Virus record (IMG/VR): IMGVR_UViG_3300014720_000019
Coordinates: 43,116 to 107,115 of that record
DNA from: a virus
Length of the DNA stretch: 64,000 bases
Strand: one strand, 5' to 3'
Positions 37,122 through 48,600 of this stretch are shown here, piece after piece. The position numbers and the translations under genes were made by a program. Each line of letters begins with the position of its first letter. The first letter of the stretch is position 1. The notes under the pieces are model-generated. The model was not told the DNA's origin. It saw only the letters and a program-made list of their open reading frames with translations, and did no database searches.

Positions 37122-38864
37122 ATGGGCAGACCACAAGCTGAATACACTACAAAAGACTTCTTAAATGATTTATTAGCAGATCTAACGGAGGTCACAATAA
37201 ACACGCCACAAGGTAGCAATATAGACATTGTTACCTTTGCTAATTCAATACTATTTAATGATGGTGATACTAAGTTATGGCCAACACAAGAAGCCATATT
37301 AAAGGCCATATATAATGAGCCCCTTGATCAAGTACATAAAGACATACTTAATCTATGGAGAGAACAAGGAAAGACTAATTGGTTAGAGGGCAGACATTAT
37401 ACCAACTTAATACTAGAAGCTGGAAGAGGCGCTTCTAAGTCAAGTCTAAGTTCTATTATATGTTTATATGAGTTTTATACACTCATATCATTAAAAGATC
37501 CAGGTCTTCATTATGGTCTGATGTCCTTCTCCCCAATAGCCTTATTTGCAATAGCACAAACAGCAGACCAAGTATCAGAGACAAGTTTTAAAGCTATTAA
37601 GTCCTTTCTAGAGAACTCTAACTTCTTTAAATCTCTTATCAAGAAGAAGAAAATAATAGTACTCAGTGATGAGATTAGATGTCCTGATAAATTTGTATCA
37701 CTTTTTGCTAAGCATACCAACTCTAAAGCACTAGTTGGTTATAACTTAAAGATGTTATTTATTGATGAGATGGCCCGTTTTGAAACAACAGCAGATGGTA
37801 TTAATACTGGTTTAAATATATATCAGAACACTGGTAAGGGATTAAATAGATTCAAGGGAAAAGGTAAGAAGATAGTAGTATCATCTGCTTGGTCTTTTAC
37901 TGATCCAATGGTAACACTTAAACACCAAGCACAAGGAGACCCCTACTCATTAGTAATGGAGTTAACATGTTTTGATGTTAATCCAACCATTACTAGAAGT
38001 AATCCTGATGTGATATCTGAGTATGCCTCCGATCCAAAGAGAGCTAGACTAGAGTATGAGAACATAAGATCATCCAATGAAAGCGCCTTCTTTGAAGCCT
38101 CCTTATTAGATGAGTTATGTAAGATTCAATCATCAATTGATGTTACTGAATATAACTTAGACATTGAGGATAGAGGTTATAAAGGCATAAGAATTAATAG
38201 AATATCCAACATTAATAGTGCTTGTTTTATACATGTTGACACTAGTGTTAAGAAGGATGCAACAGCATTATCAATAGCAACTATCAATAATAATGGACAA
38301 ATAGAAATAATAGGTGTAGCTTGTTGGACACCAGGCATTGATGAGTATGGTAAGTTTAGAGAGGTGTCATATATAAACATTGAAGAGATATTGATATACA
38401 TATCACAATACATGAACATCATGTCTATATCATTTGATGGTTTTAACTCAAGTTCTCTAAATCAAAACTTATATAGTAGAGGCCTAAATACTAAGATAGT
38501 ATCATTCTCAAGAGAGAAACAATTATCCTATTACAACTTACTTAGACAGTTAATACAAAGAGGTGACGTGTTATTTCCTAGAGATAGTCCTTGGACGGGT
38601 ATTATAAAAACCGATCTACCCTCACTAGTTATTAAAGACAATGGACAGATTGTTCATCCATATGGGTCTAAGGACTTACCAGACGCACTAGCTGTTTCTG
38701 TCTTTGAAGCTTATACATATGGTTCTGCTTGTAATCTTATTAATAAGATAGAGATGAACGCACCTAAACTATTGAATATAAATACTCCTAGAAAGATAAC
38801 AGTCGGAGGCTCTATAAATAGATTACAACAACATAAGCTGAGAGCTAAATATAACTATTACTAA
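37122..38864 (+). CDS. terL: Terminase large subunit (580 aa)
   Basis: The packaging motor that translocates DNA into the prohead and cuts it. The ATPase has a variant Walker A LEAGRGASKSS (Lys106) and Walker B MLFIDEMAR (Asp214, Glu215), with a coupling-motif-like VVSSAW near 251-256. The RNase H-like nuclease domain follows with HVDTSVKKDATAL (Asp372, Asp378), SISFDGFNSS (Asp438) and the terminal KDLPDALAVSVFEA (Asp517, Asp520). All expected acids are present, so it should be active. The length fits T4-like and jumbo terminases. Unusually it lies inside the tail module, directly before the tape-measure locus; no small subunit is obvious beside it. Confidence 0.93.
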   Translation: MGRPQAEYTTKDFLNDLLADLTEVTINTPQGSNIDIVTFANSILFNDGDTKLWPTQEAILKAIYNEPLDQVHKDILNLWREQGKTNWLEGRHYTNLILEAGRGASKSSLSSIICLYEFYTLISLKDPGLHYGLMSFSPIALFAIAQTADQVSETSFKAIKSFLENSNFFKSLIKKKKIIVLSDEIRCPDKFVSLFAKHTNSKALVGYNLKMLFIDEMARFETTADGINTGLNIYQNTGKGLNRFKGKGKKIVVSSAWSFTDPMVTLKHQAQGDPYSLVMELTCFDVNPTITRSNPDVISEYASDPKRARLEYENIRSSNESAFFEASLLDELCKIQSSIDVTEYNLDIEDRGYKGIRINRISNINSACFIHVDTSVKKDATALSIATINNNGQIEIIGVACWTPGIDEYGKFREVSYINIEEILIYISQYMNIMSISFDGFNSSSLNQNLYSRGLNTKIVSFSREKQLSYYNLLRQLIQRGDVLFPRDSPWTGIIKTDLPSLVIKDNGQIVHPYGSKDLPDALAVSVFEAYTYGSACNLINKIEMNAPKLLNINTPRKITVGGSINRLQQHKLRAKYNYY

Positions 38865-38875
38865 CTACTAATAAC

Positions 38876-39661
38876 ATGCTTATAAGAACACCAATTATAT
38901 TCACCTTAGAACCATTTATAGAAACACAACAAGATCCTATAATACCTCAACCAACTACAATAACCCCTGACAATGAGTTAGATTTAGTAACAGTGCCCAT
39001 CTTCTTAGCACCTAGATACTATTTAAAGATAAGAGCCCCTCATAATATTAGAAATGATGCGTTTTATATACCATCTGATTACACATACTATATTCCTTGG
39101 GAAGGTATATACAAAGATCAAATAAGACTAGCATTACCACCAACAATTGGGTGGGGAGAAGGCTCTTGTTACACCGTTGAATATTGGGAATGGACACCAG
39201 TTGTAAGACCCTTGTTATATAAGAAGAGACCTACTAAACACCGTCATATAAAGACTGAACACTGGTTAATACCCCATCCATCTAATAGATATTTAGTCAA
39301 TTATCAATACATAGATAGATATAGATTTAACACGTTAAAGTTAACACTGACATCAACTGGCTCTCCTATATCATTAGCTAATAATAATGACGTATTAGTT
39401 GTGACATCTATTAATAAAACAAGTAACTATTCAATATCCCCTGTTATAGCTACTAATACAAGTCTAATACAAAGGGCTGTTAATTATGACAAGACAGCAG
39501 ACTTACTACTAACAACTGATATACCTACAGATCAAGTATTTACTATTAACTACATTAAACCAGTAGACATAAGAAACATTCTATTTAAGAACAGTTTATT
39601 CCCACAAAACATATATATTAACAACAGCACCTTCTTACAAAATCAACCAGTAACCTTTTAA
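38876..39661 (+). CDS. Hypothetical virion protein (261 aa)
   Basis: Not recognised. It is rich in Pro, Tyr and Trp in its first half (DYTYYIPWEGIYKDQIRLAL, TVEYWEWTPVVRPLLYKKRP) and in Thr/Asn/Ile in its second (DVLVVTSINKTSNYSISPVI). It looks like a beta-rich structural protein. It lies between the terminase and the tape-measure gene; a tail-chaperone or tail-tip role is possible but unsupported. Confidence 0.58.
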   Translation: MLIRTPIIFTLEPFIETQQDPIIPQPTTITPDNELDLVTVPIFLAPRYYLKIRAPHNIRNDAFYIPSDYTYYIPWEGIYKDQIRLALPPTIGWGEGSCYTVEYWEWTPVVRPLLYKKRPTKHRHIKTEHWLIPHPSNRYLVNYQYIDRYRFNTLKLTLTSTGSPISLANNNDVLVVTSINKTSNYSISPVIATNTSLIQRAVNYDKTADLLLTTDIPTDQVFTINYIKPVDIRNILFKNSLFPQNIYINNSTFLQNQPVTF

Positions 39662-39670
39662 CAAACAACA

Positions 39671-42600
39671 ATGAATCTACTTGGTAAAATTGCAACAGGA
39701 TTAGGATTATATAGTGCCACCTCACTAGGATGGGGTGTACTTAATAATGACTTTAATCCATATCAACAAGGTGACTGGAATTGGCAATACAAAGGGGCCT
39801 CATACAGTGATAGAGTTGGTAATTTTACAATGTTTAGTGATAACAAAAGTAGATATAATGACTATTTAAAAGGCTATAACAAGACAGTTGGATATGATTT
39901 TAACTTAGTTGGCATTGATCCACAGCAAGTTAAAAGACAACAAATAATAGAGGACAACTTATATAAACAAGGTACTCTATCTTCTAATGAGAATCTAGCA
40001 CTTATTGGTAATCCAACTGGAGCTAATACAACATCTAGTAATAACTTAATACTAGAGAATAAAGTAGGTGGTAGATCATTATTTGTTACAAGTTTTAATG
40101 AAGAGAAAAAGAGGCCTAATTGGGTAGCTTATAACATTAGAAAGGAGAATCTTGGATCAACAGAAAGAGCAAACATATTTACGTACGACACTAATGTTGA
40201 TAGTAGATATCAGATGCTTGATAGTGGAGTAAAGGGCTTTCAAAGAGGCCACAACTTTCCATCATCTCTAGCAACTGCTAATGAGGATATAAACAAAGCA
40301 ACATTTGTTATCACTAATATGACCGCACAAGCAGGAGAGCTAAACACTGGTGCATGGAAGTACTTGGAACACTATTTAAGAGATCAAGTAAAAGATAATA
40401 ATCAACAAGTAGTTGTATTAAGTGGTAATTATGGCAGTGGTGGTATAGGAACACAAGGCTATAGAAAATATGTTGATGGAGTTGAAGTTCCAAGTATTAT
40501 GTGGAAGGTTGCAATCTTCTTAGATAGTAATGGCAAAATATCATCTAATAGTAAAAGCATTGTTACCGCATTTCCTAACCAACAAAATGTTAATAGTGAT
40601 TGGAGAAGATATCAATTAAAGAATGGTAATGATTTAAAGACTCTACTAAACACAGAAAGATTATTACCCGCCCTAGACAAAGAAACAGAAGAGGCCGTCT
40701 TAAAAAATGCTTTTAGTTTGCCAGATGATAAGAGTAAACTATTAAGCTTAGATAATCTAGTAAATAACAACTTTATGAATGAAGCTGTTATATCTACTAG
40801 AGCAAGAGAGAAAGGCATTCATAATCCTTTACTAGGTCCCTTATTTGATCCTTCAAAGTCAATGAAGGGTGTTGTCATATCAAACAAGAGAACTCACTCT
40901 GAATCATTTGAACTAGCTAGATACAATGCATCTATGATGGGTACTGGCCGTTTCACATCAGCAATAGAAGTGACTGATATGAGTACAGTGCAAGGCCTAA
41001 TGTATCTAGCAAAAGGAGATCAAATGACATGGGGGGATAAGAAGATAGCAGAGGTGTTTGATTATGCTGCTAATTCACCCTCTTTAGCATCTAGGATTAA
41101 TGAGTACTTCTTTATACCTAATGGCATGGGTAGAGTGTATAAAGAAGAGAAGGGCTTTATACCCTCATTATTTGGTGCTGTTGGTGCTCTCATTGATCAA
41201 TCATATATAACTAATAACCCAGTATTAAAGTCATATAAGAGTGACGCTGACAGTTACTACACAACAAAGAATAGTATATTTCAAGACTTACTAGAAAACT
41301 CATCAGCAGCCATACTAGCAACAACCTCATCAATTGGTGTGTACTTAGCAGTTGGTGAGCCTTTAAAGGCAATGCTGTCTAAGAGCATATTAGACACACA
41401 AAAGGCCCTAATAGATGCGTCTGACAGTCACTCCATTAAGAAGAATAGTAGTACTAGTAGTAATCCACTAGTTAGACAATTGACAGAAGCAAAACATAGA
41501 ATTGCTAATGTATTAATTGGAGGAGATAAAGACACAAATGTTGGCTTTAAGTTGCAACAGATTGAAAGAGCAATGGGGCCAAATGCAAACACGCCATACT
41601 ATGATGTAAAGAATGGCACCTTATCAGCCTACTATCTTGACAACTATGCTAGATATAGAGGAGCATCATTCTTTGAATCAACCGCACAACACTTCTTATT
41701 AGACATAGTTAATCCATACACTGTTGGCAAGGCTGAATATATAAAACTTAGAAGCGCTATTAATGATTATGTTAATGAGGTGTATAGACCTGCTGATATT
41801 AAGATCGTTGATAGAGCTAAGCCTATATCAGGTGTAGCTAGAACAATTGAATGGGCATCAGAGACAATTGATATTGACTTTAATGGTGATAAGAGAGCTA
41901 TTAAGATTGGCACTGCAATAGAAGCAATCAGAAATAAGACCGCCTTAGTTGATCCTACCAATAAAGGTGTAACTAGAGCTATGGATTCTGTTCTAATTGA
42001 TGAGATTAATGACGTTGTTAATAAGAAGTATGCAGTAGATATTACTAATGTGTCACTAGAAAGAAGCATGATACTTGCTAAGAAGACACAAGCAATATTA
42101 AACCTAATACCTATGCCCTGGGCTTGGGGCATATTTGCTGGCAGGCAAGATAAAGTTACAGCCCCTATGATTGGTAACTTGTTAGACATTGAAGGCTTTA
42201 CAAGACATATTAATGCGTCTATTAGTAATCAAGGATTCTGGGGTGCTGCTAATGAGTTTATGTACTTCAACATTGATGGCAATAACAGTAATAACGCTGC
42301 TTACAGAATAACTAATCACATAGCAACAAGTACTAGAGCAATACTAGCATTCAATGATAGAGGGGGCCAATCAAAGGCAGACTTAGAAGCAATTGAACAA
42401 GTTGCAAGTACATACTCTAATGCTGAGAAGGTAGTAGTAGAGAGACTTGATAAGGCTGAGAAAGCTAGATCATATAAGTCCTCAACAACACTAGGTAGAG
42501 AGATATTTAACACTGACGCTTTAAATCAAGATGAAGTGTTAGAATTGTTAGACCTTGAAGCTAACTATCAAAGTGAATGGAAGAAAGCATCTGGTAGTAG

Positions 42601-45600
42601 AACCAACATAAAACAAATAACACTTGATGACACCTTATACAAGTATGCTAATAAGGGCAATGCTACTAATAGTTTAGGCTTCTCATTACACACTCTAGAC
42701 AAGGGCGGTGATTATACTGGCATGAAGATTGCCAGCACTAAACTAGCAGGTGCTAAGTGGATAGTTGGAGCCTTATTCATACCACACCTATTAGGTGTTG
42801 AGTTCTTACAAAGAAGTGGTGCCTCACTACTAACAACTGCACTACAACAATTAAACTTTAACAAGACAACAACTAACACAACAATAGAACTACAATCTAC
42901 TAACTTTGTATCTGGTAGAGAGTTTGCTAAGTACTTTGGTGCTAACAATAATATAGCTGATGTTATTGGTAATGTAGAGACATTAGTAGGATTAGCAGGT
43001 ATTACAACATGGGCATGGAAGAACAGTTCATCGTTCATGCCTGAAATACATGCAAAGTTATATCAAGGTGATAATGTATTTAACTCAATAACAGAGATAG
43101 CAACAGAGTTAGATAGTAGTACTGGTAACTATAAGTTCAACGCTGTTAATGGTAGAGCAGCGATTGAAGGTGTATTAAATAATAAAGCTGGCAATATTAA
43201 CTCCTTTAGAGCCAAGCTTGCTAGTGATAAAGAAGTAGTGTTTAGTGTTGTTAGAGATGGTTCTAAGATAGTAGGACTACAAACATTAAACGCCCAAATT
43301 AAGAAGAACATGACTTCATTTGGCATAACATTAGGTCTATCATTAACAGCAATGCAGACGGCCAGATATGTTATTAGTTCTGCTATTAATGGTGAAAGGC
43401 AGTTGACAGGATCAGCCTTACTATCTACCTATGCATTAGCAGTACCAGCAGTAATAATAGGTACAACATCAATAGCTGACAATATAGCTCACACTGTTAA
43501 CTTATTAAGCGGTGGTAAGACTGGATGGAATGATTATAAGCTTACATCTGCTGTTACACGGGGCCTTTTATGGACCACACAACAAACTGCTAATATATTT
43601 GCTAAGAGTCCATTATTAGCAACAACAATAGCAGCAACAGGTCTATTAACAGCCTATATAAGTGGTGCTGCCAAATACTTAACTCCCTTTCAAGGTGACA
43701 TCAACGGACCAAGGTTAGATGAGACAAACACTACTGCTATTACTAAATTAGGCAAGTATGTAGAGCATGTTAATAGAAAGATTAATAATGCTTATAACAA
43801 TGCTGAAGCAGATAAAGGTGACATAGCAGTTAGTGACACCGTATCACCACTAGAAGTTAATGGTGCTTTATTTGCCATAGCACTTAGTAAGATAATGAAT
43901 CCAATACTATCATCACAGAAGGGTAGTACTGCATATGTTGTAGCAATACAATCACCAACACCAGTCTTTCAATACTACAGTGTTTATAAGACTATAAAGG
44001 ATAGTCAAGGCAACACATATTCAACGCTTAATCTAGGCTTACAAGGTCCACCAGCATTTGGCTTTGCACCTATCAACTTAAGTCTACCAATAGCCTTTGC
44101 AATGAATGCAAGAAGCAATGATGGAATACTAATTAGAACGGGCTACCTGGGTACAGGTTTAATGCTGAATGAAAATAACAAAGATAGCATGTCCATGCAA
44201 GACTATTTAAATTTATATGGTAATGTTGCTCTATGGAGTGGACTTGCTGTAAAAGGTGTTAGCACGTTATACAGTGTTAGAACAAAGGGTATTAATAAAC
44301 AAATAACAAAGAGTGGAACACAGGCAGCATTACCACCCCTTGTACAATCAATGAAGGGAGGTAGAGATGCCTTCTTATCAACTATTGGCACCTTACCTTT
44401 AAAGATAGCAGCACAATCATTTACCATTGCAACTGGTGATGTGAGAATGATGTCACTAAGATTAAGAGGTGGCTACTTATCAATGTTGCCAATTGGTATT
44501 AACGCACTAGTAATGGGTGCGTTTAGCAATCACTTATATGACGTGTTTAAACAAACAACACAACCCTATGTTGATAGAGAGAAGGCCAAAGATGATAAAG
44601 ATCCAATAAGAGCTGTTCTTATTGGTGGTATGGCTATTACATATGGTATTAGAGATTATTATAAAAACACATTTCAAAGGGCTAAAGAGCTAACAAGATT
44701 AGAAGGCATACTATTAAATGGCACTGACAAGATTGCATATGATATGTCTTCAATTAACATATTCTCTAGTGCTGGTCAAAACAAATATGTTAAAGGAGCT
44801 ATTAAAGTATTAAACATTGTATCTGGTGCTGCTAGTCCAGTTATATCTAAGATAGCTCCATCAATATCAGCAGTAAAACAACTATATCAATCTGCAACCA
44901 CTAATGTTAGTAGAGTGTTTAGCAGTACAAGTAGAAAAGCTAGATATGGCAAATCAGCAATTATGGGGGGCCTCTTCTACCACTTCATAACAGATCCAAA
45001 AGCAGGACTAATAAACCCAGAAGTAGCATTTGGTGATCTTAAGACACAAGAAGAAGATAAATATACATGGTCACCTAGAAGACTAACAACTGTTGCTGGT
45101 GGTGCCTTATTATTTGCAGCAACTGCACACTTATCAGGTGTAACACCAGCAACACTAAACCCCTTTCAACCACTAAGATCGGAGGAGATATTTGATAGTT
45201 ATAGAGCAAGGTTAGAGACAGTTGTTGAGTTGAGAGGAAAGAAGGGGCCACTTAACAATGTTAGATCTTGGTACAACGAGTATAGACTAACAGCACAAAG
45301 TAGAGAGGTACAGACAATATTTGATGCCTTACAAAATGGCGATCCACTGATTGAAGAGTTAAAGAAGATAGAGACTGATCCAGCCACTGGAAAGCCTGTA
45401 ACAAGAACAATTGCCTATCTAACAAGTAATCCTCTATCAAATATAAAGAATCAAGCAGCCAATAATGCTAAAGATGTGATAGACAATTTAAGCCAATTAG
45501 ATCCAACAAACACTGGACACTTAGATCTAGTTAGTGCTGCTAAAGCTGATCCTAAAGCAGTATTAGATAAGTTGTATGTAGACGATGGTATTGGTAAACC

Positions 45601-48600
45601 TAGAGTAAACATAGAAAAACACACAACAACCTTAGAGGCTATTGACTTTGCACATCCAAATGTAAGTACCAACATTAGAGTTAGTAGAATATCTAAGTTT
45701 GCAGTTGTAGGTGTTGGCTTAGGCGCTGGTTTAATGCTTAGCAATTATCTTGCTCAATCATTTGGATATAAGGACATACAAGATGCTTTTATAGGCGCTG
45801 GCAGCAATGATAAATATAGTCTAACTGAACAGATAAAGACTGGATTGATAGACTTACTAAAAATACAGACTAAACAGGATAGAGAGCACTCATATGATTT
45901 AGCAAAGGGATTAGTTGGACCCAACTTTAGAACTAGTAAGGGTGAGTTTCTATTAGCTCCAGAGAACACAGTAAAGGGATCAATTAATAAAGCAGTAAAG
46001 AATCTAAGCAACCTAGTAATAAGTAACGCTCCTAACACCTTTGTAGGCTTAGGAGCTGTTGGTATAACTGTTAGACCTGATGACAATGATGTTAGAGTTA
46101 GAGACTACTTCCAACTACAATCAGCATCACAAGACTTTAGTAGTGCCATGTATTCAATGTCAGCAGTGTTTGGTTTACAGGAGCTTGCTAAGAAGGGCTT
46201 CCTTGCTAACACTATAATAGCCGCCACAAGAGGGGTTGATGATAAAGAATTAAATCAAGCACAACTTAGAAGTATTGCTACTAATATAATAACTGCTGTT
46301 TATAGTCAACCAATAAGAAAGCCAAAGGATAGGATTAAGTTTACCACTCCTAACAAGTTGATGTTAGAAGGTATGCAAGGTAACAGACAACTATCAATGT
46401 CTGTTACTAATAGATTAAAGAACCTACAAGCAATGTCATATGGCACCACAGAACAGTTAGCATTATACACATTGACTAACAACATGTTTGTAGCTGATCC
46501 AGCAATACAAAATCAATTCTATAAAGCTCTTAGACAATTATCCTTACATGATGATCAAACAGGATTAGGAGAGCTCAATCAAAACACATTAATAGGGGGC
46601 AGACTAAATGTTAGCAGTGTAAAGATAAAGGGTAATAATGACAACCCATTCACACCATTTAAACTAACAACAGTTGAATCTAACAATGAAGATGCCTTCT
46701 TTGAAATGCAAGGCATAGCAGTACAACTAACAACTAATCAATATCTAGAACAAAAGGATCTAGGTGAGATGTTGAAGGACAACATTGCTAGATTCTATGC
46801 ATCGTCATCACTACAAGGACTAGTTAATGCTTTACCTCCTGGTCTTGGATTAGTAGCACAAATACTAGCAGCAGTTGGTGGTATAGGTGTTGTTGCTAGC
46901 ATGTTATACACTGCTGGTTATAGAGCATCAATGAATCAAGCATCTGTTGTAAATACAAGATTGTATGAACAACTAAACAAGTTTTATGACAAGGATAATT
47001 GGTTCACAGACAATAAAGTGGAAGGAATAGAAACTCCTAACACTACTGGAACACACTATCTAACAGTAAAGAGAGCAGGTGTAGTATTTGCAGTAGAAGA
47101 AGGACTTACCTCAACTCAAATACAAAAGTATCAAGATGATATTGACAAGTTACAAAGCAAACTAGCATTAAGCTTTGATCAATCTTATACTCAATTTAGT
47201 GATAGATATGGCGCTGAATATACCAATAACAAACAGAAGTTAGAAGCCTTTTATAATGACATTATTGATAGTAATAAAGTAACTGGTAGCACAACAACAG
47301 TACTAGCACAAAGAGATCAACTAATAGCTAGAAACTATGCTAAAGAGTTTCAACCAGTAATGGGTGTGGCCAATCAAACAGTAGTAACATATAACACCTC
47401 TAACAATCAAAGAATAACAGAGCATCTAATTGATCAGTTCACACAAAAGCAAGTATTAGATGCTTATTTAGAAGGCCAGCATTTACAGCACTTAGAGATT
47501 GCCAAAAATTCAAAGGGTGCTATAAAACCTATGAGTATAAGAGACTTTACTGATAAGTATTATAAAAACATAACCTATGATGACCTATTAAATTCAAAAA
47601 TAAAGGGCTTTGAAAGTAATGGCTACAACATCTTTGGTAAGGATAGATTTGCAACTAGAATGTCAATTAATCTTATAACTGAAGTGTATGCCGCCAAGTA
47701 TGATTATATTATTGATACATTCTTTAACACTGTTGATGAGAGCATTGATGATGTATTTAAAATAAGAGATGACAACATTTATTCAAAGTTTACTAGTAAC
47801 AGCATAAACGAGTTAGATCTAAACACACATACTTCTGTTAAGGCTCACGCTGCCAATAGAAGATTAGAGATGAAGATCCAACTTAGAGAGAATATAAAGA
47901 CTAGAATGGATAGTATATTTGCTCCTAAGAAGACTGGTAAGTGGGCATGGTTAGATAGTCTATTAACCTTTGTTGGAGGCAACTCAACAGTAAGAGATAA
48001 CATACAAGGTATGACCTTACAAGCTGGTGAGGCTGCAATGGATACAGTAAAGGGTATAAGAAGTGATTTAGGGGGCATGTTTAATAGAACTGGACCAGTT
48101 CCAACCTATCTAACAACAGAGGCACAAGAAGCAGTAAAACAGGAGATTATTAAAAGAACTGGACAAGGGGTTAAAGGTTCAATGCCCGTATCTAGCATAC
48201 CAGCACCCCTACAAAGTCAAGGAGCCACCTTATCCTTTGAGAATACACTATTAAGCTTTGGTAGTGGATTAATGGCCGCCTTTCAATTCATGCAATTTGC
48301 ATCAATGAATCTACTAACAATGAGAGCCGCAGCAAGTATATCCTCATCAAAGACTGGTGAAAGAGAGAAGGAGATGGCTAGAGAGGAGCTTGCTAAGGAG
48401 GGCTTTGAAAATATATTTGCTGCTATGTTTTGGGGCACAATACTAAGTGGTGAGTTGATAAAAGGATATGGTTTACCCCTAGCAGGAGGACTAGCTGCTG
48501 GTTATATTGGCTATGAGTTCTTATTTAATAAGAGAGGTATTGGCATGACAATAACTGGTGGTGCAGTTGGTGCTGGTTTATTTGCTACTGCTGTTGGTAT

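Noticed and set aside
41767-42189. A 140-codon - strand frame within the tape-measure gene
   Set aside because: It is fully antisense to a strongly supported gene and has low-complexity hydrophobic composition typical of complement translation.
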